Assembly (NCBI GenBank): GCA_027704905.1
Contig: CM051016.1
Location: 18,984,591-19,048,590, forward strand
Reading direction: 5' to 3'
DNA: 64,000 bases
DNA from: Muraenolepis orangiensis
Taxonomy: Eukaryota > Chordata > Actinopteri > Gadiformes > Muraenolepididae
In this document: positions 23,448 through 37,668 of the stretch, piece after piece
Position numbering within the stretch: position 1 is the stretch's first letter
Layout: each line of letters opens with the position of its first letter
Made by a program: the position numbers and the translations under genes
The notes under the pieces: model-generated
Databases searched by the model: none
Told to the model about the DNA's origin: nothing
What the model saw: only the letters and a program-made list of their open reading frames with translations

Positions 23448-23584
23448 AACGTAGGGGGAGGAATATGAAGGGAGTTGGAGAAATGGTTTGGCCATGGTGA
23501 TTTATGGATGTTTGTTTTGTGCATGTGTGTGAGTGTGCATGCATGAACCAGTGTACATTTCTGGGTTTGTATGCAGTGTGCATG

Positions 23585-24110
23585 CATCTATGTGTGTGCC
23601 TGTGTGTGTGTGTGTGTGTGTGTGCCTGTGTGTGTGTGTGTGTGTGCCTGTGTGTGTGTGTGTGTGTGTGTGTGAGCGCGCTGGAGCAGGTGCTTGTGCA
23701 CACGTGTGTGAAAGAGAGAGTATGCTCTGCAGCTACGAGGATGAACAGCCGGTGTGTATCTGGTGAGAGGAAGGTCTTCCTCTCGCAGGCTTGGAGGAAC
23801 ACAGGGCAGCCTTCCGATGTGGAGGATAAGATAGATGAACAAGGAATACTAATGATTTCCCATTGACAAGCGGGGGGCCCCCCCCAGACCTTGGAGAGGA
23901 GCTCCCATGGCTGGTGGTGGTGGTGAGTCACCATCACCACCACCACCACCACCACCACTACTGACTCAACGCTGTGGTTCCCCCATGAGTGCTACGAGAG
24001 GACGTCTCCGCAGACACAGCCAGGGGCCAATAATAATAACAACGGTGTAATGCACATTCTTTATTAAGTAGTTGTCGTTGCCAACTTTATTATCTTGTTT
24101 GCATGCCCCC

Positions 24111-24141
<31 letters not shown>

Positions 24142-24420
24142 GGCGTGCTTGTGTGTTTATATGCACAGTGTGTCATCAGTTAAGAGAAGACAAAGTAACA
24201 ACAAAAGAACCCTGCTTGCTTTCTTCATCCTTTTTTCTTTCTCCTCCTCCTCCCTTATTTACCAGAGCAGCACGTCGCTGCTCAGCGCCTGTGCATCAGG
24301 AGATGGGCTCTGTGTGTGTGTGAGCTTGTGTGTGAGCTGTGTGTGTGTGTGTGAGCTTGTGTGTGAGCTGTGTGTGTGTGTGAGCTGTGTGTGAGCTGTG
24401 TGTGAGCTGTGTGTGAGTGT
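23585..24420. repeat. Scattered GT, GA and GTGAGCT arrays
   Basis: GT with GTGCCT interruptions occurs at 23590-23675, a (CAC)n run near 23932-23957 and GT at 24114-24140. A small minisatellite of GTGTGTGAGCT units lies at 24311-24420. The sequence between them is unassigned intron 1. Confidence 0.85.
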
Positions 24421-25581
24421 GACAACACACGTCGACATGGGAGTGACAGGGGAGAAGATGAGGTAATAACAGGCTGGAGATGGGTAGCAACAGCGGAACG
24501 CTCGCGGGGTGTTAGCGCTTCATGGGCCGGATTGATGGATACTTGGCCCCTCACCGAGAGAGGGAGGGAGAGAGAGGCGCTCGCGTTTTTTTGGTGGCAG
24601 CCCAACAAAACAAAACAAAAACGCCAGGCAGCGACGTTTCACTAAATCCACTAAATCAGCCCGTATAGCCCATCGCCGTCAATTAGGAACGGTCACGATG
24701 AAAACTAAATGAGGACAGCAATGTGCTCAGAAAAAAAAAGAGGTATTGTGTGTATTGTGTGCTTGGAAAGAAAATAAATGGCTAAGATTGCATCCTTTGT
24801 TCTCTTGTATAATTTTCCCAAACAACATCCAAACACAAACAAAGCCGATACAATTTGTATACTCAGGTGTTGTGTTTATCACAAAAATAAAGACTATATT
24901 TTGCAATACTTTTATTTTTTTGTTAAGTTCCCTAAGTGTTCACGGCGGCTCTGGATAAGGCAGTCCAGAGTGCGGGATTATAGTAAACAAGTGTTTCACA
25001 AATATTTGCAAAACAAATGACACCATTAAGAAGAGCGAGGATGAGTGAATTAATGAGCTTGTTTCACGAACAAACTAATGAACACGCCAGTGAACGCGAG
25101 TGAAGCAAAAAACGGTTAAAACGTGTGCATGGGGGGAACATCTAGCAAGGGGATACTACTACTTCAACGCACTGGCGTCAGGCGTCGGGTGAGGGAACTA
25201 CGCTCAAGGCTTCAGCGCTGGGTAATGCCACTTTAATTAGATCCGAGCACGGAGCCATTGATTTCCGCCCGATGTTTTGTTGGCATCCAAATTTGTAAGA
25301 TGTGAGGCTGACAAATGAGCCGCACAAAGTGTTGAAACGGCCAAAAAAATTGTAATGCTAAGTAGCGTCGGAGCTATTTTGAAGCGTAGGATGGGATAAA
25401 AAAAAAATGGAAAAGAAAGAAAAGAAAATGGACTGACGTCTGAGCCGGGACACCTGACGACAGCCGGTAACCATGGCAATGACCCATCACTGATTTCGCC
25501 CGGCAACCAGGAGATGACATGGAGGCCCCCCCCGATGGAGAGACACAAAACGATGTGCGATTGGCGAAGGTGACGACGAAC
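24421..25581. other. begain intron 1, proximal part
   Basis: No repeat or exon was recognised. The sequence becomes more GC-rich toward exon 1. Confidence 0.4.
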
Positions 25582-25584
25582 GGC

Positions 25585-25623
<39 letters not shown>

Positions 25624-25626
25624 CCC
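25582..25626. repeat. (CT)n then C run beside exon 1
   Basis: About 40 bp of CT followed by seven C, starting about a dozen bases inside intron 1. On the transcript strand it is a G-run and GA repeat just after the donor. Confidence 0.95.
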
Positions 25627-25637
25627 CTTCGTCTTAC

Positions 25638-25708
25638 CTTCTCTTCTGGTGTTTGCATCCATTTCTCTGGCTTTTGAGGGCGGTTTTACCAATGTATATC
25701 TTTTTCAT
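25638..25708 (-). CDS. begain: begain exon 1 (predicted N-terminus)
   Basis: This 71-nt coding segment encodes MKKIYIGKTALKSQRNGCK followed by HQKR, plus two bases of a Ser codon completed by exon 2. The donor AAG|GTAAGA is strong. The ATG at 25708 has A at -3 and is the first ATG in a frame that stays open upstream to about 25834. The basic N-terminus is not the one I recall for human BEGAIN, whose equivalent exon starts MEKLSSLQEQKGE; alternative first exons would explain that. Phase agreement with exon 2, the CpG-rich upstream sequence and lack of other candidates support it. The N-terminus is the least certain part of the model. Confidence 0.7.
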
Positions 25709-25840
25709 ATTTTTTGCCTCGGCCTGGGCTCTCTCATCCGCGCGGTTAACAGCCGCCGTTGCCTTGGCCGCCACCTCACCTCCTGCCGCCGCCTCCGCCG
25801 CCGCCGCCGGTGGGGAAAGCGCCGCTCGAGCCAAGTTTGA
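25709..25840 (-). promoter_or_regulatory. CpG-rich 5' UTR / promoter-proximal region of begain
   Basis: A GCC-repeat-rich block holds roughly 16 CpGs in about 110 bp, far above its surroundings. It lies directly upstream of the begain ATG on the minus strand. No TATA box is evident. This fits a CpG-type transcription start, by inference. Confidence 0.45.
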
Positions 25841-27824
<1,984 letters not shown>

Positions 27825-28350
27825 CTACACATCCGTCCATCCTTATACCATCACTATATCCATCACTCCCACCTATCTATCTATCTATGGATCTATCATC
27901 CTTCCATCCGTCCATCCTTATACCCATCTATCCATCACCTCCACCTATCTATCTATCAATCCATCACCTCCACCTATCTATGTATCTATCTATCATCCTT
28001 CCATCCGCCCATCCTTATACCTATCTATCCATCACCTCCACCTATCTATCTATCTATCTATCCTTCCATCCTTATACCTATCTATCCATCACCTCCACCT
28101 ATCTATCTATCCTTCCATCCTTATACCTATCTATCCATCACCTCCACCTATCTATCTATCCTTCCATCCTTATACCTATATATCCATCACCCCCACCTAT
28201 CTATCTATCTATCTATCCTTCCATCCTTATACCTATCTATCCTTCCATCCTTATACCTATCTATCCATCACCTCCACCTATCTATCTATCTATCCTTCCA
28301 TCCTTATACCTATCTATCCATCACCTCCACCTATCTATCTATCCATTCAT
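27825..28350. repeat. CTAT/CCAT minisatellite of about 49 bp units
   Basis: Units of the form CCTTCCATCCTTATACC, CTATCCATCACCTCCACC and (TATC)n repeat about eight to ten times. Unit length varies by multiples of four through the TATC part. The long open frames here (Tyr-Leu-Ser-Ile repeats) are repeat translations. Confidence 0.93.
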
Positions 28351-28364
28351 GCATCATTCCATTA

Positions 28365-28576
28365 ACTACTTACTTTATCCCGAGGGAAATTACTTCTCTG
28401 CATTTGACCCATCCTAGTGTTAGGAGCAGTGGGCAGCCATTAGTACAGCGCCCGGGGAGCAGTGTAGGGGGTGCCTTGCTCAAGGGCACTTAGGCAGTAA
28501 CCTGGTGTTTCCGGGTCTTGAACCAGCGACCTTGCGGCTCCCAAGCCAAGTCCTTATCCACTGAGCTACTGCCCCC
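28365..28576 (-). mobile_element. tRNA-derived SINE, nearly complete
   Basis: On the minus strand the head has an A box TAGCTCAGTGG (plus 28558-28568) and a B box GGTTCAAGACC (plus 28514-28524), spaced as in a tRNA. The body contains TGCCCTTGAGCAAGGCACC and GCTCCCCGGGCGCTGT, ending near a TTTCCCTCGGGATAAAGTA-type tail. It reads like a common teleost SINE family. A C-run flanks its 5' end. Confidence 0.8.
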
Positions 28577-28589
28577 CCCCTTCATGTAC

Positions 28590-29359
28590 TGCTAAAAACA
28601 ATGGAGCGAACAAAAAGCTGCACCCATTTGGGCTTCACCCAATGAAATAGTAAGACATTGACACATGAGTTTAATTTCTAAACAAGTTCATACATTGGAT
28701 TCTTTGTATTACGATTATGGTTTGGCACATGCTCTGTGACCCACCCACTGAAAAGGCCCCTCGCGACTTCAGCATCGCCGCTTTAATCAAGTTTGTGCCC
28801 ATCATAAATAAAATAGCTAACTTTTTCTTTCCCCGGTTACAAAGCTGCCTGACTTGAAAGCCGTGTTAAAACCCTCCGGTAAAGTCCGGTAAAAACAAAA
28901 AAGACAATCCACACTCTACTGTGGATGATTTAGCACCAGCGGCCAGGAAGCAGCTCTGCATATTGTAGCCTCCAGTAGAGTAATGAGCTTGACAAAACCA
29001 ACCTGACAACAGCTGGGTTTCCATCTAACAGTCTGAGCTCATTTTAAGCGAACTTTTTAGAAGTAAAAAAATAACAAACCAAAAAAGGAAATGCAAATTA
29101 GTTGTGTTTCCATCAACTAGTTGGAGCCATCAAACTACGCCAGCGATGATGGATATCGGACGATGACATAAGCCATGTTTTCTGGTCATAGGAACGCTTG
29201 AGAAGAATCCGACAGCGCAAGTCACATGAGTTCAAAGTTCGCAAAGTTGTTTCCATCTCCGCTTATGCGAATTAACTCGATTCAAATCAGTCAAAAAAAC
29301 ACCTCAAGCGAGGGCATCAACTTTTATGCGAATCAGAGGAAGTTGATTTGAATTTGGTT
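28590..29359. other. Unassigned intergenic sequence
   Basis: No repeat or exon was recognised. Confidence 0.4.
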
Positions 29360-29545
29360 TGGGTGATTCCGAGCCCATCGATTCAGGGTTCGAATCCCAA
29401 TGTCTGCAGTCTACCTGTAGGCATCCTTGAGCAAGATGCATACCTCACCACCTTAGTGGCATGTCTGTAAAAACACATTCCCTGCAAGTCACTTTGGATA
29501 GAAAGTGTCAGCTAAGAGACTAAATAGTAAATAGTCAAACACAAC
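29360..29545 (+). mobile_element. SINE copy with degraded head
   Basis: The B-box-like GGGTTCGAATCCC lies at 29386-29398. It is followed by CATCCTTGAGCAAGATGC and the tail CAAGTCACTTTGGATAGAAA, then GTGTCAGCTAAGAGACTAAA. It ends in short TAAATAG repeats. The tail belongs to the same type seen reversed at 16862-16930. Confidence 0.75.
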
Positions 29546-29660
29546 CAACAAGTTTACACGCTCACACAAGACCAGCTCAGGGGCATTTTGTCTTTTCAGT
29601 GAATTGACTATGGAGTCCAGCCTCCATAATATGCTCTGCACTCTGAACTGTATGTGAAAA

Positions 29661-29661
<1 letters not shown>

Positions 29662-29746
<85 letters not shown>
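29662..29746. repeat. (GT)n microsatellite
   Basis: About 85 bp of pure GT. Confidence 0.98.
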
Positions 29747-29747
<1 letters not shown>

Positions 29748-29964
29748 TACACAGAGGTTGTTATTGGCACCACAAGCCTCCGGGGGAGGACACGGGGGCT
29801 GAGTAATGAATGGTCTTTTACTACGACTCGTCTCCGGGCTCATCACGGCTCTCTCCCTCTCTCTAGCATGCCTCACGCGTCCTTGGCTCCTAAGCGTCCT
29901 TCACACACAAACACCGCAGCCATAAACACACAACGCGGATGTCACGGACAGCGTGGGCGCGTGC

Positions 29965-30072
29965 GTGCGCGTGTCCGGGCCCGGGGTTTAGCGCGGGTTC
30001 GTGCGCGTGTCCGGGCCCGGGGTTTAGCGCGGGTTCGTGCGCGTGTCCGGGCCCGGGGTTTAGCGAGGGTTC
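29965..30072. repeat. 36-bp CpG-rich tandem triplet
   Basis: Three consecutive 36-bp units (29965-30000, 30001-30036, 30037-30072) each carry GTGCGCGTGTCCGGGCCCGG then GGTTTAGCGCGGGTTC. The third unit differs by one base (GCGAGG). It is the most CpG-dense block outside coding DNA in the window. Confidence 0.95.
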
Positions 30073-32670
30073 GCGGCTGTTGCTGTTGGTCGGTTTGTGG
30101 GTCTCGTCTGAGCGCACTATCTCGGAATTCAATCAACAACCGGCGATTTAAAGGCAGGTTTTATTGAGCGCTCGTCTCGCCTGGAATCGGAGCGTATCAG
30201 GGGGGGGGGGGGGACTAAGCAAGGATCGCCACGGGGAACCTTTTAGCCAATCAGGTTGTTTTGTTAAAGAGCGTCGATCGGGGAGGACGGAGCTGCGCCA
30301 GCGTGTCGAAATGGTCAATCGTGCCTTCCAATCTTTCTTCCATTGAATCTTTTCCAATAATCCTTCGAGTTTCCGGGGACATAATTGCCCCTTAGTGCCG
30401 ATGATCATGATTGCAATCGGAGGGCTAGGAAGTGGGGTTTCTCGTCATGGAAATGATGAACGACCACATAACACATACATACGTATATAAGCTTCTATAC
30501 AGTTCACAGCTCCCTTCCTCTACTGACACCGTAACCACGAGGCACACCACTACAGCCATGCCTTAAAGCCTTTTTCCCGCTTTATATGTACGACTCAGTC
30601 GGCTCAGTATGTAGAGTCAGAGTCAGTCAGTATGCATATTGCGAATGAACTTGACCTCTTCAGCCATGGCCTCTCGAAACCCATAGCCTCTCTGCTATGG
30701 GTGCATGGTTAATGCCCCCTAGTGTGTATTCCCATGGTCATGTTCTATTAAACCAAATGCTTTATCATCAGTCCTGTAGGGCAGCCTGCCATTACAAAAG
30801 CCTTAAGTGTGTGCCTGCTACACATTTGACACGTTTTTATATTTTGCTAATATTTTTCCTGCTAAATCTCATTTATTGTGGCATGGTTTTGGCAGTCCAC
30901 TGCAGTCTGCAGGCTGATTTGATGTTGTGTTGTTGTGCGACACGGTCAGCAATATGTACGGACAGACGTCTGTTTAATAGGTGCTTTGTGTTACAATGAC
31001 GGCAAGCTTTTAAAAAAAAGGGTACTGATGAGTGTTGCCAGGTTGAGGACACTGAACAAACACGACTGCAACATTATACGGGACAGTGAGTGCAAGATTA
31101 TGACTCTAGGGCTTTACCCGTGTTGTAGCAGGGCTTTGGTCACAGAGGTTTTTTGAACAAGGATTTTTTTTTTTGTTGGCTTTCGCAAGAGGGCTTGTTA
31201 TGTCCGGTAGTATCTAGTACGATCTTGGATGATCCAGTTTGTTTTGCTTACTTCCATGGCGGCAGCACCGCTGAGTTTGTGTGCCGTGTTTTGTTTTATA
31301 TCTGGTAACCCGGGGTACTCGGAGAATAGTAAACACACAGACCAAAACAGAATAAGGCCATGCATGGATATTTCAAAGGAGAACATACTGGCTGTAGCAT
31401 TGTAGAATTGTATGCTTTAGTACAGCACATGTGTTTACATAGCACCCTTAAGTAAAGGAGGACATCCTGGGTGGTAAAGTGTCAAACAATTAGTTTTGGT
31501 TGTGAAAAAATTATGTCGAAAAGTGTATTGTGCATTTCCTTGACACATTTATTGGGAACATATAATGGATTCTTTGTTGCATTGTTTAAAACTGTTTAAA
31601 GACACAATACACAATTCAGTACACAATGGAGAATCGATGGATTCCAAATTATTTGTACTTGAATAAGGCTTGGGCTTTTGGTTTGTATACTAAAATAACA
31701 ATGTATTCATTGTTAGTTGTCTCTATGATCCATGGCTTAAATTAATCTTTGATGCGACGTTACATTTATGTGTCTGGGTTATATACAATGTATACAATTT
31801 GACTGATAAAATAATTAAAATCATTAAATCAAGTATTTAATTTCACCTACTTTCACCTATACACATGTTAATACACTGCCAGTGTCTAAATCCCACTACT
31901 AAATAAAAAAACAATAACAGTGTTAATATTTGGCAAAATAAAACATAAATATCTATATTTAAAAGAATTCGTCAAATCTAGCTTGGAATAAAACGAAATA
32001 TGTGCAAAGGTTTCCCCCCCCCCCCTCAATATCAGTATTACTTCGTGAATAATAATTGTATTATTATGATGACAAAAAAAATACCTATAGCCACAATGAA
32101 AGAGTACACGTTTTCACACACCATTCAGACCTACCGGGCCATTTGTATTTCCATCAGTAAGAAAACCCCTCCACCAATAGAACGACCCGTTGAGACCTCG
32201 CTGAGGTTGCCAAGACAACCCGGTCGTAACCACATTGTACCCTGTACTCCTCAGTGGCTCCGCACTGTAAAGATTTGATAAGGCTGCAAAACTAAACATC
32301 GGATTTGGAAAAGGTTTTGCGACCTTTTTTTTTTTGCGACGAAGGCGTGCGACCCTGCACCAATGTTGTGTTTTTAAACAGCCTTATAAAACTTCTGACA
32401 GCCCTATATACTGTATATGTATATGTATATATAAAACATATATCTTCCTATAATGATTATGGACGATAGACGTTATTGCCCACGGTATTGTAAAACATAG
32501 CTCCGTCATAAATACCACGCAAATCCAACATCGCATGGGTATGGCAGAATTTGATTTATCACAAGCCAAATAATGGAACTATGAACCGGCCAGTATAGTT
32601 ATGACCGTAAAATGGAGAGTTTATAGCTAGACATAAAAACCAAGGTAATTTATTCCACATTAACCCCCCT
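30073..32670. other. Unassigned intergenic sequence
   Basis: Only short homopolymers are visible (G at 30200-30212, C at 32012-32025). Small open frames at 30697-30999 and 32000-32278 have no family resemblance. Confidence 0.4.
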
Positions 32671-32678
32671 CCCCCCCC

Positions 32679-32915
32679 TACACACACACACACACACACA
32701 CTTGCAGGTTTTCTATCCTTTAACATCTGAAAGTCCACCATGCACAGGACAGTTGTCAGGGATTTAAAGGCATGCGTTGGACAGGGTGTATGTGCATGTG
32801 TGTGTGTGTATATGCCTGTGTGTGTGTGTATGTGCCTGTGTGCGTGTATGTGCCTGTGTGTATGTGTGTGTATGTGCGTGTATGTGCCTGTGTGTGTGTG
32901 CGCGCATGTGTGTGT

Positions 32916-32949
<34 letters not shown>

Positions 32950-33286
32950 CTGGGGTGCGTGTGCGTGTCTGTGTACGTGTGTGTGTCTGGGGTGCGTGTG
33001 TGTGTATGTGCCTGTGTGTGTATGTGCCTGTGTGTGTGCGTGTGTGCATGTGTGCATGTGTGCGTGTGCATGTGTGTGTCTGGGTGTGTGTGTGTGTGTG
33101 TCTGGGTGTGTGTGCGTGTGTGTGTCTGGGGTGCGTGTGTGTGCCTGTGTGTGATGCGGACAGCTGCTTATCTCGTTACCCTTTGGGGTGTTAAAGAAGC
33201 AGAGATGACTGCTTCAGAGACAATCAGTTGAGCCTGTACCCAGCAGCCTGTGAATATGCATGTTTGACTGCTTCAATGTATGCACT

Positions 33287-33331
<45 letters not shown>

Positions 33332-33604
33332 TATATGTGAATCTTCATGCTCATATATGAGAGTGAGTATGTGCACTAGCATAACTCAGCATATATACAG
33401 TATGTGTAGGTGTATGTAGGTGTCTATGTGTGTGTTTGTGCGTGGTATATATGAATTGATACATACTGTATATACAGTGTATCTACATGTGCGTGTGTAG
33501 TATATGTGAATCTATATATACTGTACAGACTGTATCTATACAGTATGTGGATTTGTATCAAGTGTGTGTGTGTGTGCGCATGTATGTTTGAGTGTGTGTG
33601 TGCG

Positions 33605-33684
<80 letters not shown>

Positions 33685-33700
33685 TGCGTGCGTGCGTGCG
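32679..33700. repeat. CA/GT array complex with CTGTGTGT variants
   Basis: CA occurs at 32681-32701. A GT-rich zone at 32788-33150 contains repeated GTATGTGCCTGTGTGTG and GTCTGGGGTGCGTGTG units. Pure GT lies at 33288-33330 and 33608-33680. The long Cys-Val or Thr-His frames here are repeat translations. Confidence 0.93.
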
Positions 33701-34049
33701 TGTATTATAACTGTATAATACAGTTGTGTTTAGGGCACAGGCAGCGTGTGCCGCCATCCCGCTTAGTCATCAGGTTAGCGCACACCTAACGATGTCTGTT
33801 GCTGTTGCCACAAGCTATTGTTCGTGCGCCCATGAACCATGTCACTGCACTGATGAATTACCTCTCACAAGCAACACCACCACCACCACCACCACAGCTT
33901 GTCACAAACATAAGGCCGGGGGACTACATTATTATTTTGTCATTATCGTTATCATGTCATTCATTCATTCATTAATTTGACTGGAATGGGTAACATATCT
34001 CATATATCTCCTAGTATTATACTATATATATATACACATATGTATGTAT

Positions 34050-34086
<37 letters not shown>
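34050..34086. repeat. (CA)n at the LINE 5' junction
   Basis: A CA run with flanking TATATACACA sits immediately 5' of the LINE, and similar TATATATACACAC follows its 3' end. The element may therefore have inserted in, or duplicated, a TA/CA target. Confidence 0.9.
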
Positions 34087-34092
<6 letters not shown>

Positions 34093-34105
34093 CACACACA
34101 TACAC

Positions 34106-35125
34106 GCAATTGCCATGGCCCTCCACACTGCCCTTTCCCACCTGGAGGGGAAGAACTGTTATGTGCGAATGCTGTTTGTGGACTACAGCTCAGCATTCAA
34201 CACAATAGTTCCTGCCAAGCTCGACACCAAGCTGAGAGGTCTAGGCGTACCCCCATCCATGTGCAGCTGGATACTGAACCTCCTGTCGGACCGCCGCCAG
34301 GTGGTGAGGATGGGCAGCACCACATCAGAGCCACTGACCCTCAACACGGGAGCCCCCCAGGGATGCGTGCTGAGCCCTCTCCTCTACTCCCTCTACACCC
34401 ACGACTGCATGGCTATGCACAGCTCCAACGTCATCGTCAAGTTTGCTGACGACACGACAGTGATGGGCCTGATCGCCGGCGACGACGAGACAGCCTACAG
34501 GGAGGAGGTCGGATCGCTGGAGCAGTGGTGCCAGGAGAACAGCCTCGCCCTCAACGTCAAGAAGACCAAGGAGCTGATCGTGGACTTCAGGAGGCAGAGG
34601 GGAGAGCACAGCCCTATCTCCATCGACGGTGTTGCAGTAGAGAGGGTCAGCAGCTTCAAGTTCCTCGGCGTGCACATCTCCGAGGACCTCACATGGTCCA
34701 CGCACACCACACACGTGGTGAAAAGGGCCCAACAACGCCTGTATTTTCTCAGGCGTCTGAAGAAATTCAGCATGGGCCCCCGCATCCTGAGAACATTCTA
34801 CAACGGCACCATCGAGAGTGTTCTGACAGGGTGTATCACCGCCTGGTACGGGAACTGCACGGCACTCGAGCGCAGAGCGCTTCAAAGGGTAGTGCGGACG
34901 GCCCAGTATATCGTTGGAGGTGAGCTCCCCTCCCTCCTGGACATTTACAACCAGCGGTGCGTGGCCAAGGCCAAAAGAATTATAAAAGACATTGCCCACC
35001 CCAGCCACGAACTTTACTCACTATTACCGTCAGGCAGGCGATACCGCAGTATCAAGTGTCGTACAAATAGGCTTAGAGATAGCTTCCACAGTCAGGCCAT
35101 CAGGCTGCTGAACAAGGGCGTATAA
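34106..35125 (+). CDS. Partial LINE reverse transcriptase
   Basis: This 339-residue remnant of a non-LTR retrotransposon polymerase has no internal stop. Catalytic motif A is FVDYSSAFNT, with its Asp codon at 34181. The GAPQGCVLSPLLY motif follows. Motif C is KFADDTTVMG, with the FADD codons from 34445. The thumb and C-terminal region includes FKFLGVHISEDLTWS, AQQRLYFLRRLKK and LLPSGRRYRSIK, typical of fish L2/Rex1-like elements. The N-terminal polymerase part and the apurinic endonuclease are missing by truncation, so it cannot be autonomous. The open frame extends upstream through the CA array by chance. Confidence 0.9.
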   Translation, partial: AIAMALHTALSHLEGKNCYVRMLFVDYSSAFNTIVPAKLDTKLRGLGVPPSMCSWILNLLSDRRQVVRMGSTTSEPLTLNTGAPQGCVLSPLLYSLYTHDCMAMHSSNVIVKFADDTTVMGLIAGDDETAYREEVGSLEQWCQENSLALNVKKTKELIVDFRRQRGEHSPISIDGVAVERVSSFKFLGVHISEDLTWSTHTTHVVKRAQQRLYFLRRLKKFSMGPRILRTFYNGTIESVLTGCITAWYGNCTALERRALQRVVRTAQYIVGGELPSLLDIYNQRCVAKAKRIIKDIAHPSHELYSLLPSGRRYRSIKCRTNRLRDSFHSQAIRLLNKGV

Positions 35126-35392
35126 CATATAACAATGTATATTTTATTACATTGATTTATATATATATATTGCTCTTTTCTGTGCTGATTTTTGCATTTT
35201 ATAAATTGCATTTTTTATTTTTATTTTATATTCTTTATTCTATTTTTTATTCTATTTTTTATCTATTTTTATTTTATCTTATTTTATAACTGCTGTCTGT
35301 CGTCGGGTATTGCACACAAGAATTTCACATCACTGCTTTATACTAAACTGTAAACTGTGAAGTGACAATAAACTTGACTTGACTTGACTTGA
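34106..35392 (+). mobile_element. 5'-truncated L2/CR1-type LINE
   Basis: It starts abruptly within the reverse-transcriptase domain, without an endonuclease. It continues through an intact frame (stop at 35123-35125) into an AT-rich 3' UTR containing GTCGTCGGGTATTGCACAC and AGTGACAATAAACTTGACT. It ends in short ACTTG repeats (about 35372-35391), as is usual in the L2 lineage. Lack of frame damage suggests a fairly recent insertion. Confidence 0.88.
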
Positions 35393-35839
35393 TATATATA
35401 TACACACACCCAAGTTATTCAATAACCTGTTTTTATACCTAGTAGACTGTTTTAACATCCTATTTAACCACTGTACATTGTATATTACTATGCACGTTAC
35501 TATAACATTTGCACTCTGGTTAGATGCCAATTTAATTTCGATGTACTGTACTTGCGCTGTGCAACAACAACAATATATTTAAATCTAATCCAATCTAACA
35601 GTCCAAACAAAAGGGGTTTCAGCGAGGGATCCAGAGACCTAGGTCACGTTTGTTGTTGTTGTTGTTGTTGTTGTTGTTCCCCCTTCATCAGGGCCGATAG
35701 ACGTTCTCGTGGGGCAGATACACAGGTCTCCAATAGCGGGTCAGGGACCAATACAAGGCATGGTCTGGGTAGTCAGCGGTGAGAATGGGGAGGGGGAGTG
35801 GAAGACCTGGAGTAAGCGACTCTTGATATGACTTAATAT

Positions 35840-36430
<591 letters not shown>

Positions 36431-36769
36431 ACAGACCTAGCTGGTTGCTGGTTGGAGAATATGTTTAGCAGCGACGTCTCCATCCTCCTCCACTACTACT
36501 ACTACTACTACTATGGCCCTCCGGCAAATAACAACCAAGTTGACCTGCTACAAAATACAACATGACAAACCCAAGATAGGCAAAGAAAAACAAAGCTGCT
36601 AAATACCATAGTGAATGTAACATTTTGAATTATTAATTATACTGATAATAATTGTAATTGTAATAATAAGGCCTCATACTAATAACCACCTATCTTATTG
36701 CTCACGTCTTTACATTTAATAATATAATCATGAGATCGTATCATATTCAAATTCATGATTCGAGATGTT

Positions 36770-37064
36770 CAGTACGATGTCGTACAACGGAATGCGTACT
36801 CCGCCTTCCCTTCCGCAGTATGAATTTCCTACAATTTAACACTATATACTAAACGATGTGCTATACTTATACTATACTAACACTTTACTATAACAATACT
36901 GTAAACAATAAAAAAATAACAATAAAGTGACTGATGGATGATATATACTGTACATATGTTGAATTGTGTAAAAAGTATTTAAAAAGCATTTCAAGTGGCC
37001 AATAATAATAATTAAAAAAGTAAATATATAATAAATAACAGGGCCTAAAAAATAATAATATACC

Positions 37065-37097
<33 letters not shown>

Positions 37098-37110
37098 CAT
37101 ATCTAATTTC
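36770..37110 (+). repeat. Dispersed repeat copy, with a (TAA)n end
   Basis: GGAATGCGTACTCCGCCTTC, CCGCAGTATGAATT and AATAAAGTGACTGATGGATG match the family member at 12530-12920. An AAT trinucleotide run at 37063-37093 follows. Confidence 0.7.
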
Positions 37111-37579
37111 AAATTTCTTGAAATTTGATAATAGAATCATGAAATGCCTATATTCAAGGTAAACGCTTCATTCAAAATATTTCTTGCATTGGTCCAAGTT
37201 CCATGAGTTTAAGGGAGATTCTGAGGCTGCCTCTACTCAGTATATCGAGGGGGGGGGGGGCAGTACATATCAACGCCAAATGATTTATTTCACCCATATG
37301 AAACACAGGTGAAAGCGAAGGTAGGTAGTCATCACCCACAACAAATCAATGCTTCCCCTGCCCACCCCCCTCCCCCCCCACCACCGGGAGGTTAGGACTT
37401 GTATTAGGAGCAATTCACTTCATGCATGGACTTAACCCATATCAAGATATGCTTTGCTGCATATATTTCAAGCCCATGAAAGGGGACGTATAGGGGGGAC
37501 GGAAATCGTTCACCGTTTCCTCTCTAATTAATATAATCAGCGTTCAGTCTTTTACCTACTCAGCGAATGTAACAATGAT
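37111..37579. other. Unassigned intergenic sequence
   Basis: G and C homopolymers lie near 37249-37260 and 37364-37382; nothing else was recognised. Confidence 0.4.
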
Positions 37580-37582
<3 letters not shown>

Positions 37583-37637
<55 letters not shown>

Positions 37638-37668
37638 CTCTCTCCTCCCCGCCCCCCCCCCCCCCCCA
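37583..37668. repeat. (CT)n then C run
   Basis: About 60 bp of CT, then a C-rich homopolymer (37651-37667). Confidence 0.95.

Noticed and set aside
25709..25834. N-terminal extension of BEGAIN (Ala-rich, in frame with exon 1)
   Set aside because: There is no ATG in the extension, only a TTG; the GC-rich sequence is better explained as 5' UTR or promoter.
33977..34105. ATG at 33977 as start of the reverse-transcriptase gene
   Set aside because: The frame upstream of 34106 runs through TA and CA repeats; the LINE is 5'-truncated and this ATG is fortuitous.
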